DNA from: Phormidesmis priestleyi ULC007
Lineage (GTDB): Bacteria > Cyanobacteriota > Cyanobacteriia > Leptolyngbyales > Leptolyngbyaceae
Direction: 5' to 3'
Assembly (NCBI RefSeq): GCF_001895925.1
Contig: NZ_MPPI01000001.1
Coordinates: 62,001 to 126,000 of the forward strand
DNA: 64,000 bases
In this document: positions 25,011 through 34,354 of the stretch, one piece after another
Numbering within the stretch: position 1 is the stretch's first letter
Layout: each line of letters begins with the position of its first letter
Position numbers and translations under genes: made by a program
Notes under the pieces: generated by a model
Database searches by the model: none
What the model saw: only the letters and a program-made list of their open reading frames with translations
What the model was told of the DNA's origin: nothing

Positions 25011-26075
25011 TCAAACGGGCACCGCTTCAATAATGCTGTTGGCAGTCTGCGTTGGAATAATGCGCGTCACTTCGTAGCCTGCGGCAGAGAGCAACGATCG
25101 ATACTGTGTCTCTGTGCGCTCATAGCCGCCAGGTGTTGTCAGTAGTGATTCGAGATCGACAAACTTACCCACAAAAGGGTCATTTCCTGATGGCATGACC
25201 ATTTCGACAAGCAACACTTTGCCGCCCTCTGCCATTGCGTTACGGCAGTTTTGCAGAATCTTGATCGCCCGTTGATCATCCCAGTTGTGAATCACAAACA
25301 TCATGATATAAACATCGCCACCGCTCGGAACCGAGTAGAGACAGTGCCCTTCCATTAATTCGCAGCGATCGCCAATTCCCGATGCTGCAATCACAGGTTT
25401 TGCCCCGTCAATCACAAACGGCAAATCATACAACACGCCTCGCATGGTGGAATCCGTCGTAAGCAAAGGAATTAATGTATTTCCATAGCCGCCGAGAACC
25501 GCAACGTCAACCGCTTTATGAACGCCAGAAAAATCATAGTTTGCAATCAAAGCTGCCGAAGCTCTGGCAGAAATGCTCGTTTTAGACGGCCCGTGCGTTC
25601 GGGCAAAATCAGGGTTTTGCAGACAATAGTCATACAGTTCCATGCCGTGAATTTGATCGAAGGCAGCTTCTCCCGTTTGCACACTTTCGAACAGCCGTCC
25701 CCAGACTTTCCAGTGCCAATCTTCGCCCAACACTTTTACCATTGCCCCGATCGCATCCGGCACGTCAGACCGCAAAAACTCCGCCGTCGGGGTCATGTGA
25801 AAGCGTCCGTCTTCATCTTCAGAAAAGACTCCGACACTGGCAAGCGATCGTAGTACCCGATAGAGTGAAGGAGCATGAGTTTCGGTAACTTGAGCGAGTT
25901 CTTCAGAAGTTTTGGGCGCATCGACTAAGCGATCGGCGATTCCCAAAACGGCGGCAACATAGAAGCATCGAGAAATCCGCAGTCCGCCGATCATTTGCAG
26001 CATTGCCACTTGAGGCGGCAAGTGAGGAAGCACCTTAGGGGCATTGGTCGCAATAGTGGGTTGAGTTACAGTCAT
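25011..26075 (-). CDS. Family-2 O-methyltransferase homologue with altered SAM loop
   Basis: About 354 residues. The N-terminal winged-helix dimerisation domain (SRCFYVAAVLGIADRLVDA, then APSLYRVLRSLASVGVF) and the C-terminal Rossmann domain match the plant-COMT/TcmN-C-type family. The catalytic His of this family is kept (FVIHNWDD). The SAM-binding glycine loop reads VDVAVLGGYGN in place of the normal DVGGGxG, a two-residue insertion, so SAM binding may be changed. The ATG at 26075 fits the family; a GTG at 26111 would overlap the stop of the upstream gene. Paralogue of the next gene (26111-27259). Confidence 0.82.
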   Translation of the reverse strand: MTVTQPTIATNAPKVLPHLPPQVAMLQMIGGLRISRCFYVAAVLGIADRLVDAPKTSEELAQVTETHAPSLYRVLRSLASVGVFSEDEDGRFHMTPTAEFLRSDVPDAIGAMVKVLGEDWHWKVWGRLFESVQTGEAAFDQIHGMELYDYCLQNPDFARTHGPSKTSISARASAALIANYDFSGVHKAVDVAVLGGYGNTLIPLLTTDSTMRGVLYDLPFVIDGAKPVIAASGIGDRCELMEGHCLYSVPSGGDVYIMMFVIHNWDDQRAIKILQNCRNAMAEGGKVLLVEMVMPSGNDPFVGKFVDLESLLTTPGGYERTETQYRSLLSAAGYEVTRIIPTQTANSIIEAVPV

Positions 26076-26110
26076 AGTTAATTCACAAAGAATAGGTTGG
26101 GTTGAGCGCA

Positions 26111-27259
26111 CTACACAGGAATAGCTTCAATGACGCTCCAGGGACAGGGAGAATCATAGATTCGAGTGAGTTTAAGACCTGCGCTCAACAACAGCGATCG
26201 ATACTCCGCTTCCGTTCGCTCTACGCCACCGAATACCGCCAGCATCTCCAAATCCAGAATTTTGCTCAGGCTAGGAGCGTTACCAGAAGGAACAATCAGT
26301 TCCACGAGCAGAAGTTTGCTGTCGTGGTTCATCGCACGGCGGCAAGTTTTTAGAATCGCGATCGCACTCGCATCATCCCAATCGTGAATGATCGTTTTGA
26401 GTAGATAAGCATCGGCTCCGTCTGGCACTGCTTTAAAGAAGTCCCCTGCCGCTAAGGTCGTGCGTTTCTCAAAGCCGGACAGCAAGTTTTGTTGCTCTGC
26501 ACTCTCAATCACGGGAGGTAGGTCAAACAAAATGCCGTGGAGGTGATCCCATTGATGGAACAACGCAGAGAGAAAACTACCTTGTCCACCGCCAACATCC
26601 ACCAAGGTTTTGAAGGCTCCGAAATTGTAGGCAGTTGGTAATGCTTGATTCGTCATGACTGAGGTATTCGTCATCGCATTATCAAAGTGCTGACCTGCCT
26701 CAGGGTTCTGAGTTTCAAAGTAGTCGAACACATTGGAAGTGCCAAAGGTTTTCTCTAGAGCCGTTTCGCCTGTCTTAACGCAGTCAAAGAAATTTCCCCA
26801 CGCCTGCCAATGCCAATCTTCTAAAAACATGATGGCGGCATCATGCACTGAATTGGGATGATCGGATCGCAGAGTTGCCGCGAGAGGAGTCAATTCAAAA
26901 CGGCCGTTTTCTGTCTCAGTGAAGATGCCTAAACTGGCAAGCGATCGCATCAATCGATATAGGGATGGAGCATGAACGTTCGTGATGGCTGCAAGGTCTT
27001 GGCTGGTTTTCGATCCAGTTGCCAGTAAATCTGCAATGCCCAGCTTTGCAACCACATAAATCCCTTGAGAAACGCGGTATCCCGTGAGCAATTGCAGCAT
27101 CGTTGCTTGGGGAGGAACGAGCTTCGATCGCAGCATTCCGAGCGAATCAGTCAGGCGCGTCATCGTGCGAATGAGGGCTGCGGGCGGCAATTTCGGATTT
27201 AGCTTCTGTCGATCTAACTTTACAGGTGACTCTGAAGAACTGGGTTCTGTGAAAGTCAT
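26111..27259 (-). CDS. SAM-dependent O-methyltransferase (family 2)
   Basis: A 382-residue enzyme with the winged-helix domain (YVVAKLGIADLLATG, HAPSLYRLMRSLASLGIF) and an intact SAM motif, LVDVGGGQGSF, near residue 220. The general base His is in TIIHDWDDA. It should methylate a phenol hydroxyl of the aromatic product. Adjacent to a diverged paralogue and to the ABM monooxygenase gene (31 bp), as in tetracenomycin-type clusters. Confidence 0.9.
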   Translation of the reverse strand: MTFTEPSSSESPVKLDRQKLNPKLPPAALIRTMTRLTDSLGMLRSKLVPPQATMLQLLTGYRVSQGIYVVAKLGIADLLATGSKTSQDLAAITNVHAPSLYRLMRSLASLGIFTETENGRFELTPLAATLRSDHPNSVHDAAIMFLEDWHWQAWGNFFDCVKTGETALEKTFGTSNVFDYFETQNPEAGQHFDNAMTNTSVMTNQALPTAYNFGAFKTLVDVGGGQGSFLSALFHQWDHLHGILFDLPPVIESAEQQNLLSGFEKRTTLAAGDFFKAVPDGADAYLLKTIIHDWDDASAIAILKTCRRAMNHDSKLLLVELIVPSGNAPSLSKILDLEMLAVFGGVERTEAEYRSLLLSAGLKLTRIYDSPCPWSVIEAIPV

Positions 27260-27289
27260 GGCTTTGAGGAATAGAGGGGTGAATGTTAA

Positions 27290-27640
27290 CTAAGCTTGTT
27301 TCATGTAGCTCACTTCGTAAAGCGTTGGCTCAGACTCAGCAATTTTTCCGATCGCTGGCATATGTGCCGTCGCTTCTGGAGTATTAAAGATGGCTCTAAA
27401 GTCATCGATGCTTCTCCATTGAGCGTAGTTTGTGACTCGCGTTCCATCCAAACTCTTATGGACGTTTGCAGAGATGAATCCTGGCAGTTTGCACATGACT
27501 TCTTCAGTTGCGTCAATCAATAAATCAATTAACTGCTGCTGATTCTCAGGCTCGACTTTAAAAATATTAATCAACGTGATCAATTCTTGATCTTGAGCGA
27601 TTGTCGTTACGATTCGATCGCTAGTAATAGTCGTTGTCAT
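27290..27640 (-). CDS. Antibiotic biosynthesis monooxygenase (ABM) domain protein
   Basis: A 116-residue ABM/TcmH-ActVA-Orf6-like protein: LITLINIFKVEPENQQQLIDLL, then LPGFISANVHKSLDGTRVTNYAQWRS, the usual dimeric ferredoxin-like fold. Members oxidise anthrone-type aromatic polyketides to quinones without cofactor. First gene of the tailoring part after the exporter genes; the 164-bp gap upstream (27641-27804) could hold a promoter. Confidence 0.88.
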   Translation of the reverse strand: MTTTITSDRIVTTIAQDQELITLINIFKVEPENQQQLIDLLIDATEEVMCKLPGFISANVHKSLDGTRVTNYAQWRSIDDFRAIFNTPEATAHMPAIGKIAESEPTLYEVSYMKQA

Positions 27641-27804
27641 AAATGCTGCTCCAGGTGAAACAATGATCAGATGTTCGCGATTATCAGTCGCAATGTTTCC
27701 GTCTTCTGGCTAGTCGTGAACTCATAGTACTAGAGAGACTTGCATGAGGTGTAGAGGATAGGTCTAGTTTGTGTATGACTTTAGACAGAGTATCGAGCAG
27801 AACA

Positions 27805-28917
27805 TTAACTCAGTTGATTGCGAAACTGTCGAGTACTAATCGTAACCAACACGATCGCAAACACAACTAGCGCTAATGCGTGCATCCACAGAGCTTCTAA
27901 CCCCACACCCTTGAGCAAAATGCCCCGCACGATCGCAATATAGTGTCGCATTGGATTGAGTAACGAAAGGGTTTGAAAAAACGGCGGCATACTTTCGACC
28001 GGAGCAATTGCACCAGAGGTTTCGACCATCGGCATATTGATAAAAAATGCTGTGAGCAAAACTTGCTGCTGCTGTTGATAAATAGTTCCCAACAAAGCGC
28101 CAATGCTAATGGTGACAAACAGATAACAGGCAGACAGCACCATCAGCAACAAAAAGTTGCCCTGAAATGGCACCCTAAACACGACCCGTCCTAAGGTGAG
28201 TGCCAGCAACACATCTCCCATTAGCAGAAAAAATAGCGGCACCACCTTCGCCAGCAAAATTTCCCACGATGCAGCCGGAGTCATTAAAAGTTGCTCTAGG
28301 GTGCCCACATCTTTTTCTTTGACAACGGCGATCGCAGAGGTGATCGTGCCAATCAACGTCAACACCAAACCCATCACCCCAGGGATAAAAAACCAGCTAC
28401 TCGTCAACCCAGGATTATAGAGAAATAACACCTGAGCCTGAACGGGAAGCGCTGTCTGGGTCGTTTTAAGGCGACGATTATATTGCAAAACAATTTGCGA
28501 CAGATAGCTGTTAGCAATGCCTGCCGTGTTGGCATTCACCGCATCAATCAAAATCTGAATTTCAGCATTTCCGGCTGCTAACCTGCGAGGAAACTCTGGC
28601 GGAATCACAACTCCTACGGCTAACTTGCCAGTCTCTACCCGATCGCTCAGTTCCGCTTCACTTACCGGAGGAGTCTGAGCCGCAAAAATCCCGTTTTCAG
28701 TCAGCGCCGCCACTAACTCTCGACTTTCATAAACATTGGCATAGTCAAGCACCCCCAGCTTAAGATTTTGCACATCTGGGTTGAGAGCAGACCCATACAA
28801 CAGCAGTTGCACGATCGGAGGAATAATCAACAGAAAGAGCAGTTGTTTGTTCCTTAAAATCTGCCGAATTTCTTTCAGTACCAGTGCAAAAAAAGGCGTA
28901 TTCAAAAAACGACGCAT
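27805..28917 (-). CDS. ABC-2 type exporter permease (YbhR/YbhS-like), subunit 2
   Basis: A 370-residue membrane protein with one N-terminal membrane helix (LLFLLIIPPIVQLLLYG), a large extracytoplasmic loop (~60-170) and five C-terminal helices (LVLTLIGTITSAIAVVKEKDVGTLEQLL is the hallmark turn). It pairs with the permease at 29100-30206 as a heterodimer driven by the double ATPase 30229-32214. Family: drug-efflux ABC-2 permeases. Confidence 0.88.
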   Translation of the reverse strand: MRRFLNTPFFALVLKEIRQILRNKQLLFLLIIPPIVQLLLYGSALNPDVQNLKLGVLDYANVYESRELVAALTENGIFAAQTPPVSEAELSDRVETGKLAVGVVIPPEFPRRLAAGNAEIQILIDAVNANTAGIANSYLSQIVLQYNRRLKTTQTALPVQAQVLFLYNPGLTSSWFFIPGVMGLVLTLIGTITSAIAVVKEKDVGTLEQLLMTPAASWEILLAKVVPLFFLLMGDVLLALTLGRVVFRVPFQGNFLLLMVLSACYLFVTISIGALLGTIYQQQQQVLLTAFFINMPMVETSGAIAPVESMPPFFQTLSLLNPMRHYIAIVRGILLKGVGLEALWMHALALVVFAIVLVTISTRQFRNQLS

Positions 28918-28923
28918 AACTTA

Positions 28924-29062
28924 GACCTCCTGCACGAATAAGATTCTCGACGTAAATCACCCTGCGATCTCTCCCCCTAACCCCCGATTCTGGGGGAACC
29001 GGAGTTCAAAGTCCCCAAAATTGAGGGATTTAGGGGGCGTTCCCGAATTCATGCAGAAGGTC
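28924..29062. repeat. Hairpin-core repeat with different ends
   Basis: Inverted ends AGACCTCCTGCACGAAT and ATTCATGCAGAAGGTCT enclose the same CCCCCTAACCCCC...GGGATTTAGGGGG core as the MITE copies. I find no clear target duplication. It lies between the two permease genes, directly before the ATG of 27805-28917, and may carry that gene's ribosome binding site region. A GGACATGGTACTGTCGTGTCC palindrome follows at 29073. Confidence 0.6.
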
Positions 29063-29099
29063 TATTTCAGTAGGGACATGGTACTGTCGTGTCCGTTAA

Positions 29100-30206
29100 C
29101 TAATCAGAGAGCTGCATGCGATCGAGTCCTTTGCGGGCAACATTGAAGAAGAAAAATCCCAGAACAAACAGCATGACCACACTCAGCCAAACGCCTGCCC
29201 AGCCCGTGCCCCGCACAAACGCATCACGAGAAATATCAATAAAATAACGAGCCGGAATCACATTGGGTACTAGAGACAACGGAAACGGAATGTTGTTCAG
29301 CGGATAGATAAAGCCAGACAACAACAGTGAAGTGACAAACCCGATTAGAGAAACGCCTTGCACGGCTTCTGCCTGACTATCGGCTTTGACCCCCAACATC
29401 AAACCAAACAGAATGCTATCTGCCAGAAAGATCAGAGTCCCAAATAGCAACGGTGTGGGATCGCCCGCAAAGCTGAGATGAAACAACAGGGCACCCATGC
29501 CGATAATCAAGATCGCTTCACAAATTGCGATCAGCCAATAGGCTAACCCTTTGCCTAGAAGCAGTTCTACGGCACTAATGTTGGAGGTATAAACCTGCAA
29601 AATCGTGCCTTTTTCGCGCTCTCGCACCATTGCGATCGCCATCAGCAGCGAGGGAAAAATCCACAACACTACGCCAAAGGTTCCGGGCACGATAAAAAGC
29701 GACTCTAATCGACCAGGGTTAAACCAGAGCCGAGTATGGGCAGTGACCGTGCTGGTAGTTGGCAGTAATCGCTGATCTTGCATAAAAAAGTTGGTGACGG
29801 ATTGAACTCCGGCTTGCACCACTCGCGCATTATTGACATCGGCGGCATCAACCAACACCTGAATCGTCGTCGGAATGCCCGCTCTCACCTGACTGCTAAA
29901 CTTTGGTGGAATGATCACCGCCGCTTTGGCGATCCCCATATCGATCGCGTCTCGTGCGGGGTTGCTACCCGACCACTGGCGCGGGGTAAATTGATTTGTT
30001 CCATAGAGTCGCTCGGTAAAACTGCGGCTGAGATTGCTGTGATCAAAATCCTGAACGATCACAGGAATATCTTTACTTTCTAGCCGAATTGCAAACCCAA
30101 AAATTAATAAAGTGATGAATGGTAATAGAAACGCTAGAGCTAACGTTAAGCGATCGCGTCTAAACTGCACTAATTCTTTTTTACACTGAGCGAGAATACG
30201 TTTCAT
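29100..30206 (-). CDS. ABC-2 type exporter permease (YbhS/YbhR-like), subunit 1
   Basis: About 368 residues from the ATG at 30206 (MKRILAQCKKELVQFRRDRL, a typical ABC-2 start). The first membrane helix is LALAFLLPFITLLIFGFAI; a large loop and five helices follow, including SLLMAIAMVREREKGTILQVY. An in-frame start at 30263 would lie inside the upstream gene and adds 19 unconserved residues. Forms the membrane pore with 27805-28917. Confidence 0.85.
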   Translation of the reverse strand: MKRILAQCKKELVQFRRDRLTLALAFLLPFITLLIFGFAIRLESKDIPVIVQDFDHSNLSRSFTERLYGTNQFTPRQWSGSNPARDAIDMGIAKAAVIIPPKFSSQVRAGIPTTIQVLVDAADVNNARVVQAGVQSVTNFFMQDQRLLPTTSTVTAHTRLWFNPGRLESLFIVPGTFGVVLWIFPSLLMAIAMVREREKGTILQVYTSNISAVELLLGKGLAYWLIAICEAILIIGMGALLFHLSFAGDPTPLLFGTLIFLADSILFGLMLGVKADSQAEAVQGVSLIGFVTSLLLSGFIYPLNNIPFPLSLVPNVIPARYFIDISRDAFVRGTGWAGVWLSVVMLFVLGFFFFNVARKGLDRMQLSD

Positions 30207-30228
30207 GAATAGTTTTGTAATGATAGGT

Positions 30229-32214
30229 TCATCGATTTTCTTGAGCGCGTTTGACAATGCCAATAAACGCGTCTTCGAGAGAAAATGGAATCGGACGCAG
30301 TGAATGCAGGATTAAATGATGAGACGTGAGCAGCGATCGTAACCCCGCAACTTCCTGATCAGGGTGATCAAGCACGACATGCAAGCGATCGGCAAAAATA
30401 GAAATGCGCCAGGGATCAAAGTGATGTTTGAGCAAATTAGACGCAAATTGAGGACGATCGACCACGACTTCAAAAAGTTGTCCCGGTTGAGCCGCTTTGA
30501 GTTCGCTAGGCGACCCTTCTGCTGCAATTTCTCCGGCAACCATAAAGCTCATGCGATTACACTGTTCAGCTTCTTCTAGATAGTGCGTGGTCACTAGAAT
30601 AGCGGTGCCATTGCGCGCAAAGTCGTTAATCAGTTTCCAAAATTGTCGTCGCGCTACAGGATCGACTCCTGATGTCGGCTCGTCGAGAAACAAAATATCC
30701 GGTTCGTGCAGCACCGATGCGCCAAACGCGACGCGCTGTTTCCACCCGCCCGGAAGCTGCCCGGTGAGCATGGTTTCTTGCCCGACCAGCCCACAAGTAG
30801 CCAGTACCCAATCGATTTTTTCGCGACGCAGTTTAGACGGCACTCCATACACGCCGCTGTAGAATTCTAGATTTTGGACGATCGTCAGGTCGTCATAGAG
30901 CGTAAATTTTTGGCTCATATAACCAATGCGACGACGCAGATCAGCACTTCGCAAATTTCCCGTTTCGCCACCTAAAAAGACTTTGCCGCTACTGGCTTCA
31001 AGCAACCCGCACAGCATTTTAATCGTGGTTGTTTTTCCGGCTCCATTTGCACCTAGCAAGCCAAAAATTTCACCATAGTGAACGTCGATATCTACCTTGT
31101 TCACCGCTTGAAAGTTGCCAAAAACTCGGCTGAGATGTTGGGCAGAAATCGCTACAGAATTCTGAGTTTTAGACGTTGAACTCTGGAGGGTTTGATTGCC
31201 ACCACGAGAGCGAGGAAACGGAAAAAATTGGGGCGCGGCTCCCTGCTGACGAAGGCGAGTGACAAAGACATTTTCTAGCGTGGGTTCGGCGAGTTCAATC
31301 TCAGGTGCGGATAATTGATGCTGCCGCAACAGAAACCGCAGTTGTGCTTCACCGCGCTGCAAATTGGCAACCAACACATCCAAACGATCGCCAAACACTT
31401 GCACATCTGCGATTTCTCCATCCGTCTCGCTGGCTTGCGCTAGGACTCGCTCAGTTGCCGCGAGTTGAGATGTTCGCACTTCGAGGCGATGCAATCCTAA
31501 ACTGACACGCAGTTCTGCTGGAGTACCAATTTGTTGAATCTGACCGTCATACATCAACGCAACTCGATGACACCGTTCGGCTTCGTCTAAATAGGGCGTT
31601 GCTACTACGATCGTCATGCCGTCAGCAGATAGTTCTGCCAGCACATCCCAAAACTCGCGCCGTGACACCGGATCTACCCCTGTTGTTGGTTCATCGAGCA
31701 GCAACACTTGCGGTTGAGCAATTAATGCACAGCACAGCGAAAGCTTTTGTTTCATGCCGCCTGACAACTGTCCGGCAAGCCGATCGCCAAACCGATCGAG
31801 ATCCATCAACCGCAAATATTGATTGCGTCGCTGTTGAAATACCTCGTCGGGCACCTGACGCAACCCAGCGACATACTGCAAATTTTCATTGATGCTGAGG
31901 TCGAGATAAAGCGAAAATTGCTGCGTCAAATAGCCTGTCACCGAGCGAGCATCTTGGGGCGATCGTCCCAACACTATCACCTCGCCTGCCGTTGCTTCCA
32001 TCACCCCACCCAAAATGTGAAAGGTGGTGGTTTTGCCCGCGCCATCGGGCCCGATCAGTCCAAATAATTCACCCTGCTCGATGGCGAAATCGATGCCCCG
32101 CACAGCTTCGAGAGTTCCGTACTGTTTGTGTAGTCCTTTTGCCGAAATCGCGATCGCGGTCGTCGGATCGCAGATTGGTAGAGGTGGAGGGGCGATCGAG
32201 AAGGGTTGATTCAT
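30229..32214 (-). CDS. Double ABC ATPase of a YbhF-like efflux pump
   Basis: About 661 residues holding two complete nucleotide-binding domains in tandem. First: Walker A GPDGAGKTT, signature LSGGMKQK, Walker B VLLLDEPTTGVDP. Second: Walker A GANGAGKTT, a signature reading LPGGWKQR (S replaced by P), Walker B ILFLDEPTSGVDP. This arrangement is that of E. coli YbhF. The ATG at 32214 (MNQPFSIAPPPLP) is preferred over 32286. With the HlyD-like protein and two permeases it forms a YbhG-F-S-R-type exporter, probably for the cluster's product. Confidence 0.9.
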   Translation of the reverse strand: MNQPFSIAPPPLPICDPTTAIAISAKGLHKQYGTLEAVRGIDFAIEQGELFGLIGPDGAGKTTTFHILGGVMEATAGEVIVLGRSPQDARSVTGYLTQQFSLYLDLSINENLQYVAGLRQVPDEVFQQRRNQYLRLMDLDRFGDRLAGQLSGGMKQKLSLCCALIAQPQVLLLDEPTTGVDPVSRREFWDVLAELSADGMTIVVATPYLDEAERCHRVALMYDGQIQQIGTPAELRVSLGLHRLEVRTSQLAATERVLAQASETDGEIADVQVFGDRLDVLVANLQRGEAQLRFLLRQHQLSAPEIELAEPTLENVFVTRLRQQGAAPQFFPFPRSRGGNQTLQSSTSKTQNSVAISAQHLSRVFGNFQAVNKVDIDVHYGEIFGLLGANGAGKTTTIKMLCGLLEASSGKVFLGGETGNLRSADLRRRIGYMSQKFTLYDDLTIVQNLEFYSGVYGVPSKLRREKIDWVLATCGLVGQETMLTGQLPGGWKQRVAFGASVLHEPDILFLDEPTSGVDPVARRQFWKLINDFARNGTAILVTTHYLEEAEQCNRMSFMVAGEIAAEGSPSELKAAQPGQLFEVVVDRPQFASNLLKHHFDPWRISIFADRLHVVLDHPDQEVAGLRSLLTSHHLILHSLRPIPFSLEDAFIGIVKRAQENR

Positions 32215-32310
32215 AGTGCAATCCGATGGGCTGTAGGGATGAATTAGGAGTATTACTGGATAGAGCGATGATTTGGGTAGGGGCAATCCCTCTGTGGTTG
32301 CCTCAGGGGT

Positions 32311-32492
32311 CTACTGTGTATACATAACTTGCTTTTGGTTCAGATTGCGTGGGGTTCGCCCCTCTAAATCCCCCATTCTGGGAGACTTCAAGCTCAAACT
32401 TCTAGTTTCAAAGTCCCCCAATTTTGGGGGATTTAGGGGGCTGAAGCCGACCCAAACGCAGCGACAATCAACTTGTGTATACACGACAGCCG
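32311..32492. repeat. Hairpin-core repeat flanked by 8-bp direct repeats
   Basis: The G/C-run hairpin core is enclosed by inverted GTGTATACATAACTTG and CAACTTGTGTATACAC. The direct repeat TCAGGGGT occurs at 32303-32310 and 32493-32500, a possible target duplication. The ends differ from copies A-C, so this may be a second MITE subfamily, and a related one lies at 53709-53880. Confidence 0.5.
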
Positions 32493-32540
32493 TCAGGGGT
32501 AGGGGCTGGCGATGGCAATGGGCACGGCAATGCCAGGTTC

Positions 32541-33905
32541 CTATCGGGCTAGAACAATGTCGGCATCGGCGGGCATTCCCTGTTTGGCGCAGGGCAAACC
32601 TTCGGCAGCATAAGGATTGGCGGGATTGTTGCAGCCGTCAGGATTCTCGACCCCGATCCGCACACCCACGACCTGCTTAACGCGATCTTTTTGAAAGTAA
32701 ATGTTCTCAGGTGTGAAAGAGGCTTGTGGATCGATCGAGATCACGGTTCCGGCGATCGGCTTGTCAGTCGCAGAATCGAGATAGACGCGCACCGTCTGCC
32801 CAACTCGCACATTGCCAATGTCACCTTGAGGCAAAAAGCCCCGCAGATAGACGGTTTTGGGGTCGATTAACGTCAGCAGTTTTGCCTGACTGTCCACAAC
32901 AGCGCCCGGTTCGACGCTGCGCGCTGTCACAATGCCATCTAACGGACTGACCACATTCAGATCTTGCTTAGAGTCTTTGATCTGCGTGAGAACTTGCTGT
33001 CTGGCTGACTCTGCATCTTTGATTCTCGCTTCGGCGGCTCTCAGTTGGGCGATCGCCACCCTGAGTTGTGCCTGACTCTGTTCTCGTTTTTGCACCAGTG
33101 CCGCCACCTGCGTGTTGCGAATCGTCGGATTTAAACTGCTGCTTTCAGTTTGTGTTAACCCACCCTGAGTGGCACTCAACTGCTGACGCGCCGCTTCGAT
33201 CCCTGCCAGCTTTGCCTGATAGTCAGCCTGCGCGGTATAGAACGCTGCCTCAGTCTGGTCAAACTGCTGTTGATTAATGGCACCCTCTTTGACCAAAGAT
33301 GCATAGCGCTCTTGATTCAACGCCGCCAGCTTTTGCTGCGCTTCAGACTGTTTGGCTTGAGCGACTGCTTGAGCAAGTTGGGCTTTAGCTGTCGCTACTT
33401 GAGAGCGTGATTGATTCACCCGCCCATCGGTGTCGCCCTGCGACTGCTGCACATTTAACTCAGCCTCTTGAATTTGACTATCAATCTCAGCGATCGCGCT
33501 TTGCGCCCCCACAATGGTTGACCGTGCTTGTTCTGCTTCTTGCTGGGCATTCAGCACCCGTGCCGCTGCGCCACGCAGTTGATCTTGCAGAAGTTGATCG
33601 TTGCTATCATCGAGCTTCATCAGCAACTGTCCTCTTTTCACGGCTGCCCCTTCACGCACGGCGACCGATTCGACCCGACCTGTTCGCTTCACTCCGATTT
33701 GAGTTTCATAAACTTCTATTCGTCCACTTAAGCGCAATACACCGCTGCCAGCGTGGGGCAAGAGTCGCCAGATGCCATAGCTAATTCCTGCCAACACTAC
33801 CGCGATCGGCAAAAGCAGCAACGCTTTAGGAGGGCGTTTAGCTTTAGCAGCAGTGCCGGGCAACCCTTGGGGGGCATCAACAGAACCAGGAAGCGTTTGT
33901 GTCAT
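32541..33905 (-). CDS. HlyD-family membrane fusion protein of the efflux pump
   Basis: About 454 residues from the ATG at 33905 (MTQTLPGSVDAPQG). One N-terminal membrane anchor (ALLLLPIAVVLAGISYGIW), a biotinyl-lipoyl-like strand region (GRVESVAVREGAAVKRGQLL), a very long Gln/Ala-rich coiled-coil hairpin (~110-330) and a C-terminal lipoyl half (NVVSPLDGIVTARSVEPG). It bridges the inner-membrane ABC pump to an outer-membrane channel. First gene of the exporter operon. Confidence 0.9.
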   Translation of the reverse strand: MTQTLPGSVDAPQGLPGTAAKAKRPPKALLLLPIAVVLAGISYGIWRLLPHAGSGVLRLSGRIEVYETQIGVKRTGRVESVAVREGAAVKRGQLLMKLDDSNDQLLQDQLRGAAARVLNAQQEAEQARSTIVGAQSAIAEIDSQIQEAELNVQQSQGDTDGRVNQSRSQVATAKAQLAQAVAQAKQSEAQQKLAALNQERYASLVKEGAINQQQFDQTEAAFYTAQADYQAKLAGIEAARQQLSATQGGLTQTESSSLNPTIRNTQVAALVQKREQSQAQLRVAIAQLRAAEARIKDAESARQQVLTQIKDSKQDLNVVSPLDGIVTARSVEPGAVVDSQAKLLTLIDPKTVYLRGFLPQGDIGNVRVGQTVRVYLDSATDKPIAGTVISIDPQASFTPENIYFQKDRVKQVVGVRIGVENPDGCNNPANPYAAEGLPCAKQGMPADADIVLAR

Positions 33906-33996
33906 AGTCTCAACCTCTGAGCATGGCAACTGAATAATTGTCGTAATGATGCACCCATTGTTTGAGTGATCATCTTAGAAATGAGAGTTTAACAAT

Positions 33997-34166
33997 ACGT
34001 CAGTTCGACGAGTTTTTTCGCTCCGTTGTCAACGGCTTCTGCCCCCTAAATCCCCCATTCTGGGGGACTTTGAACCGAAATTTTGGCTTGAAGTCCCCCA
34101 AATTGGGGGATTTAGGGGGCTTCCCGAATTCACAACCGAAGCGAACCGCTTCTGCCGAACTGACGT
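33997..34166. mobile_element. MITE-like element, copy B (170 bp)
   Basis: Begins ACGTCAGTTCGAC and ends GAACTGACGT, with the CCCCCTAAATCCCCC/GGGGGATTTAGGGGG core. Flanked by perfect 7-bp direct repeats TAACAAT (33990-33996 and 34167-34173). Lies upstream of the exporter operon and downstream of the first NACHT gene, so it could separate or influence their transcription. Confidence 0.85.
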
Positions 34167-34354
34167 TAACAATGCTCGCAAGCGATAACTACGCAAAAGT
34201 TATTTAACTCACAGTTCTAAACAGCCAATTTATGAATACAAGAGAACACAATCTTTGTCGTCGTAAGCACATCTCAAAGATGACTAAAAGAAAAGGTCAT
34301 AAACCCGAACTAAATTCTACTGAAAACGCCCTTGTGGACGTGTAGAGGTTAGGG

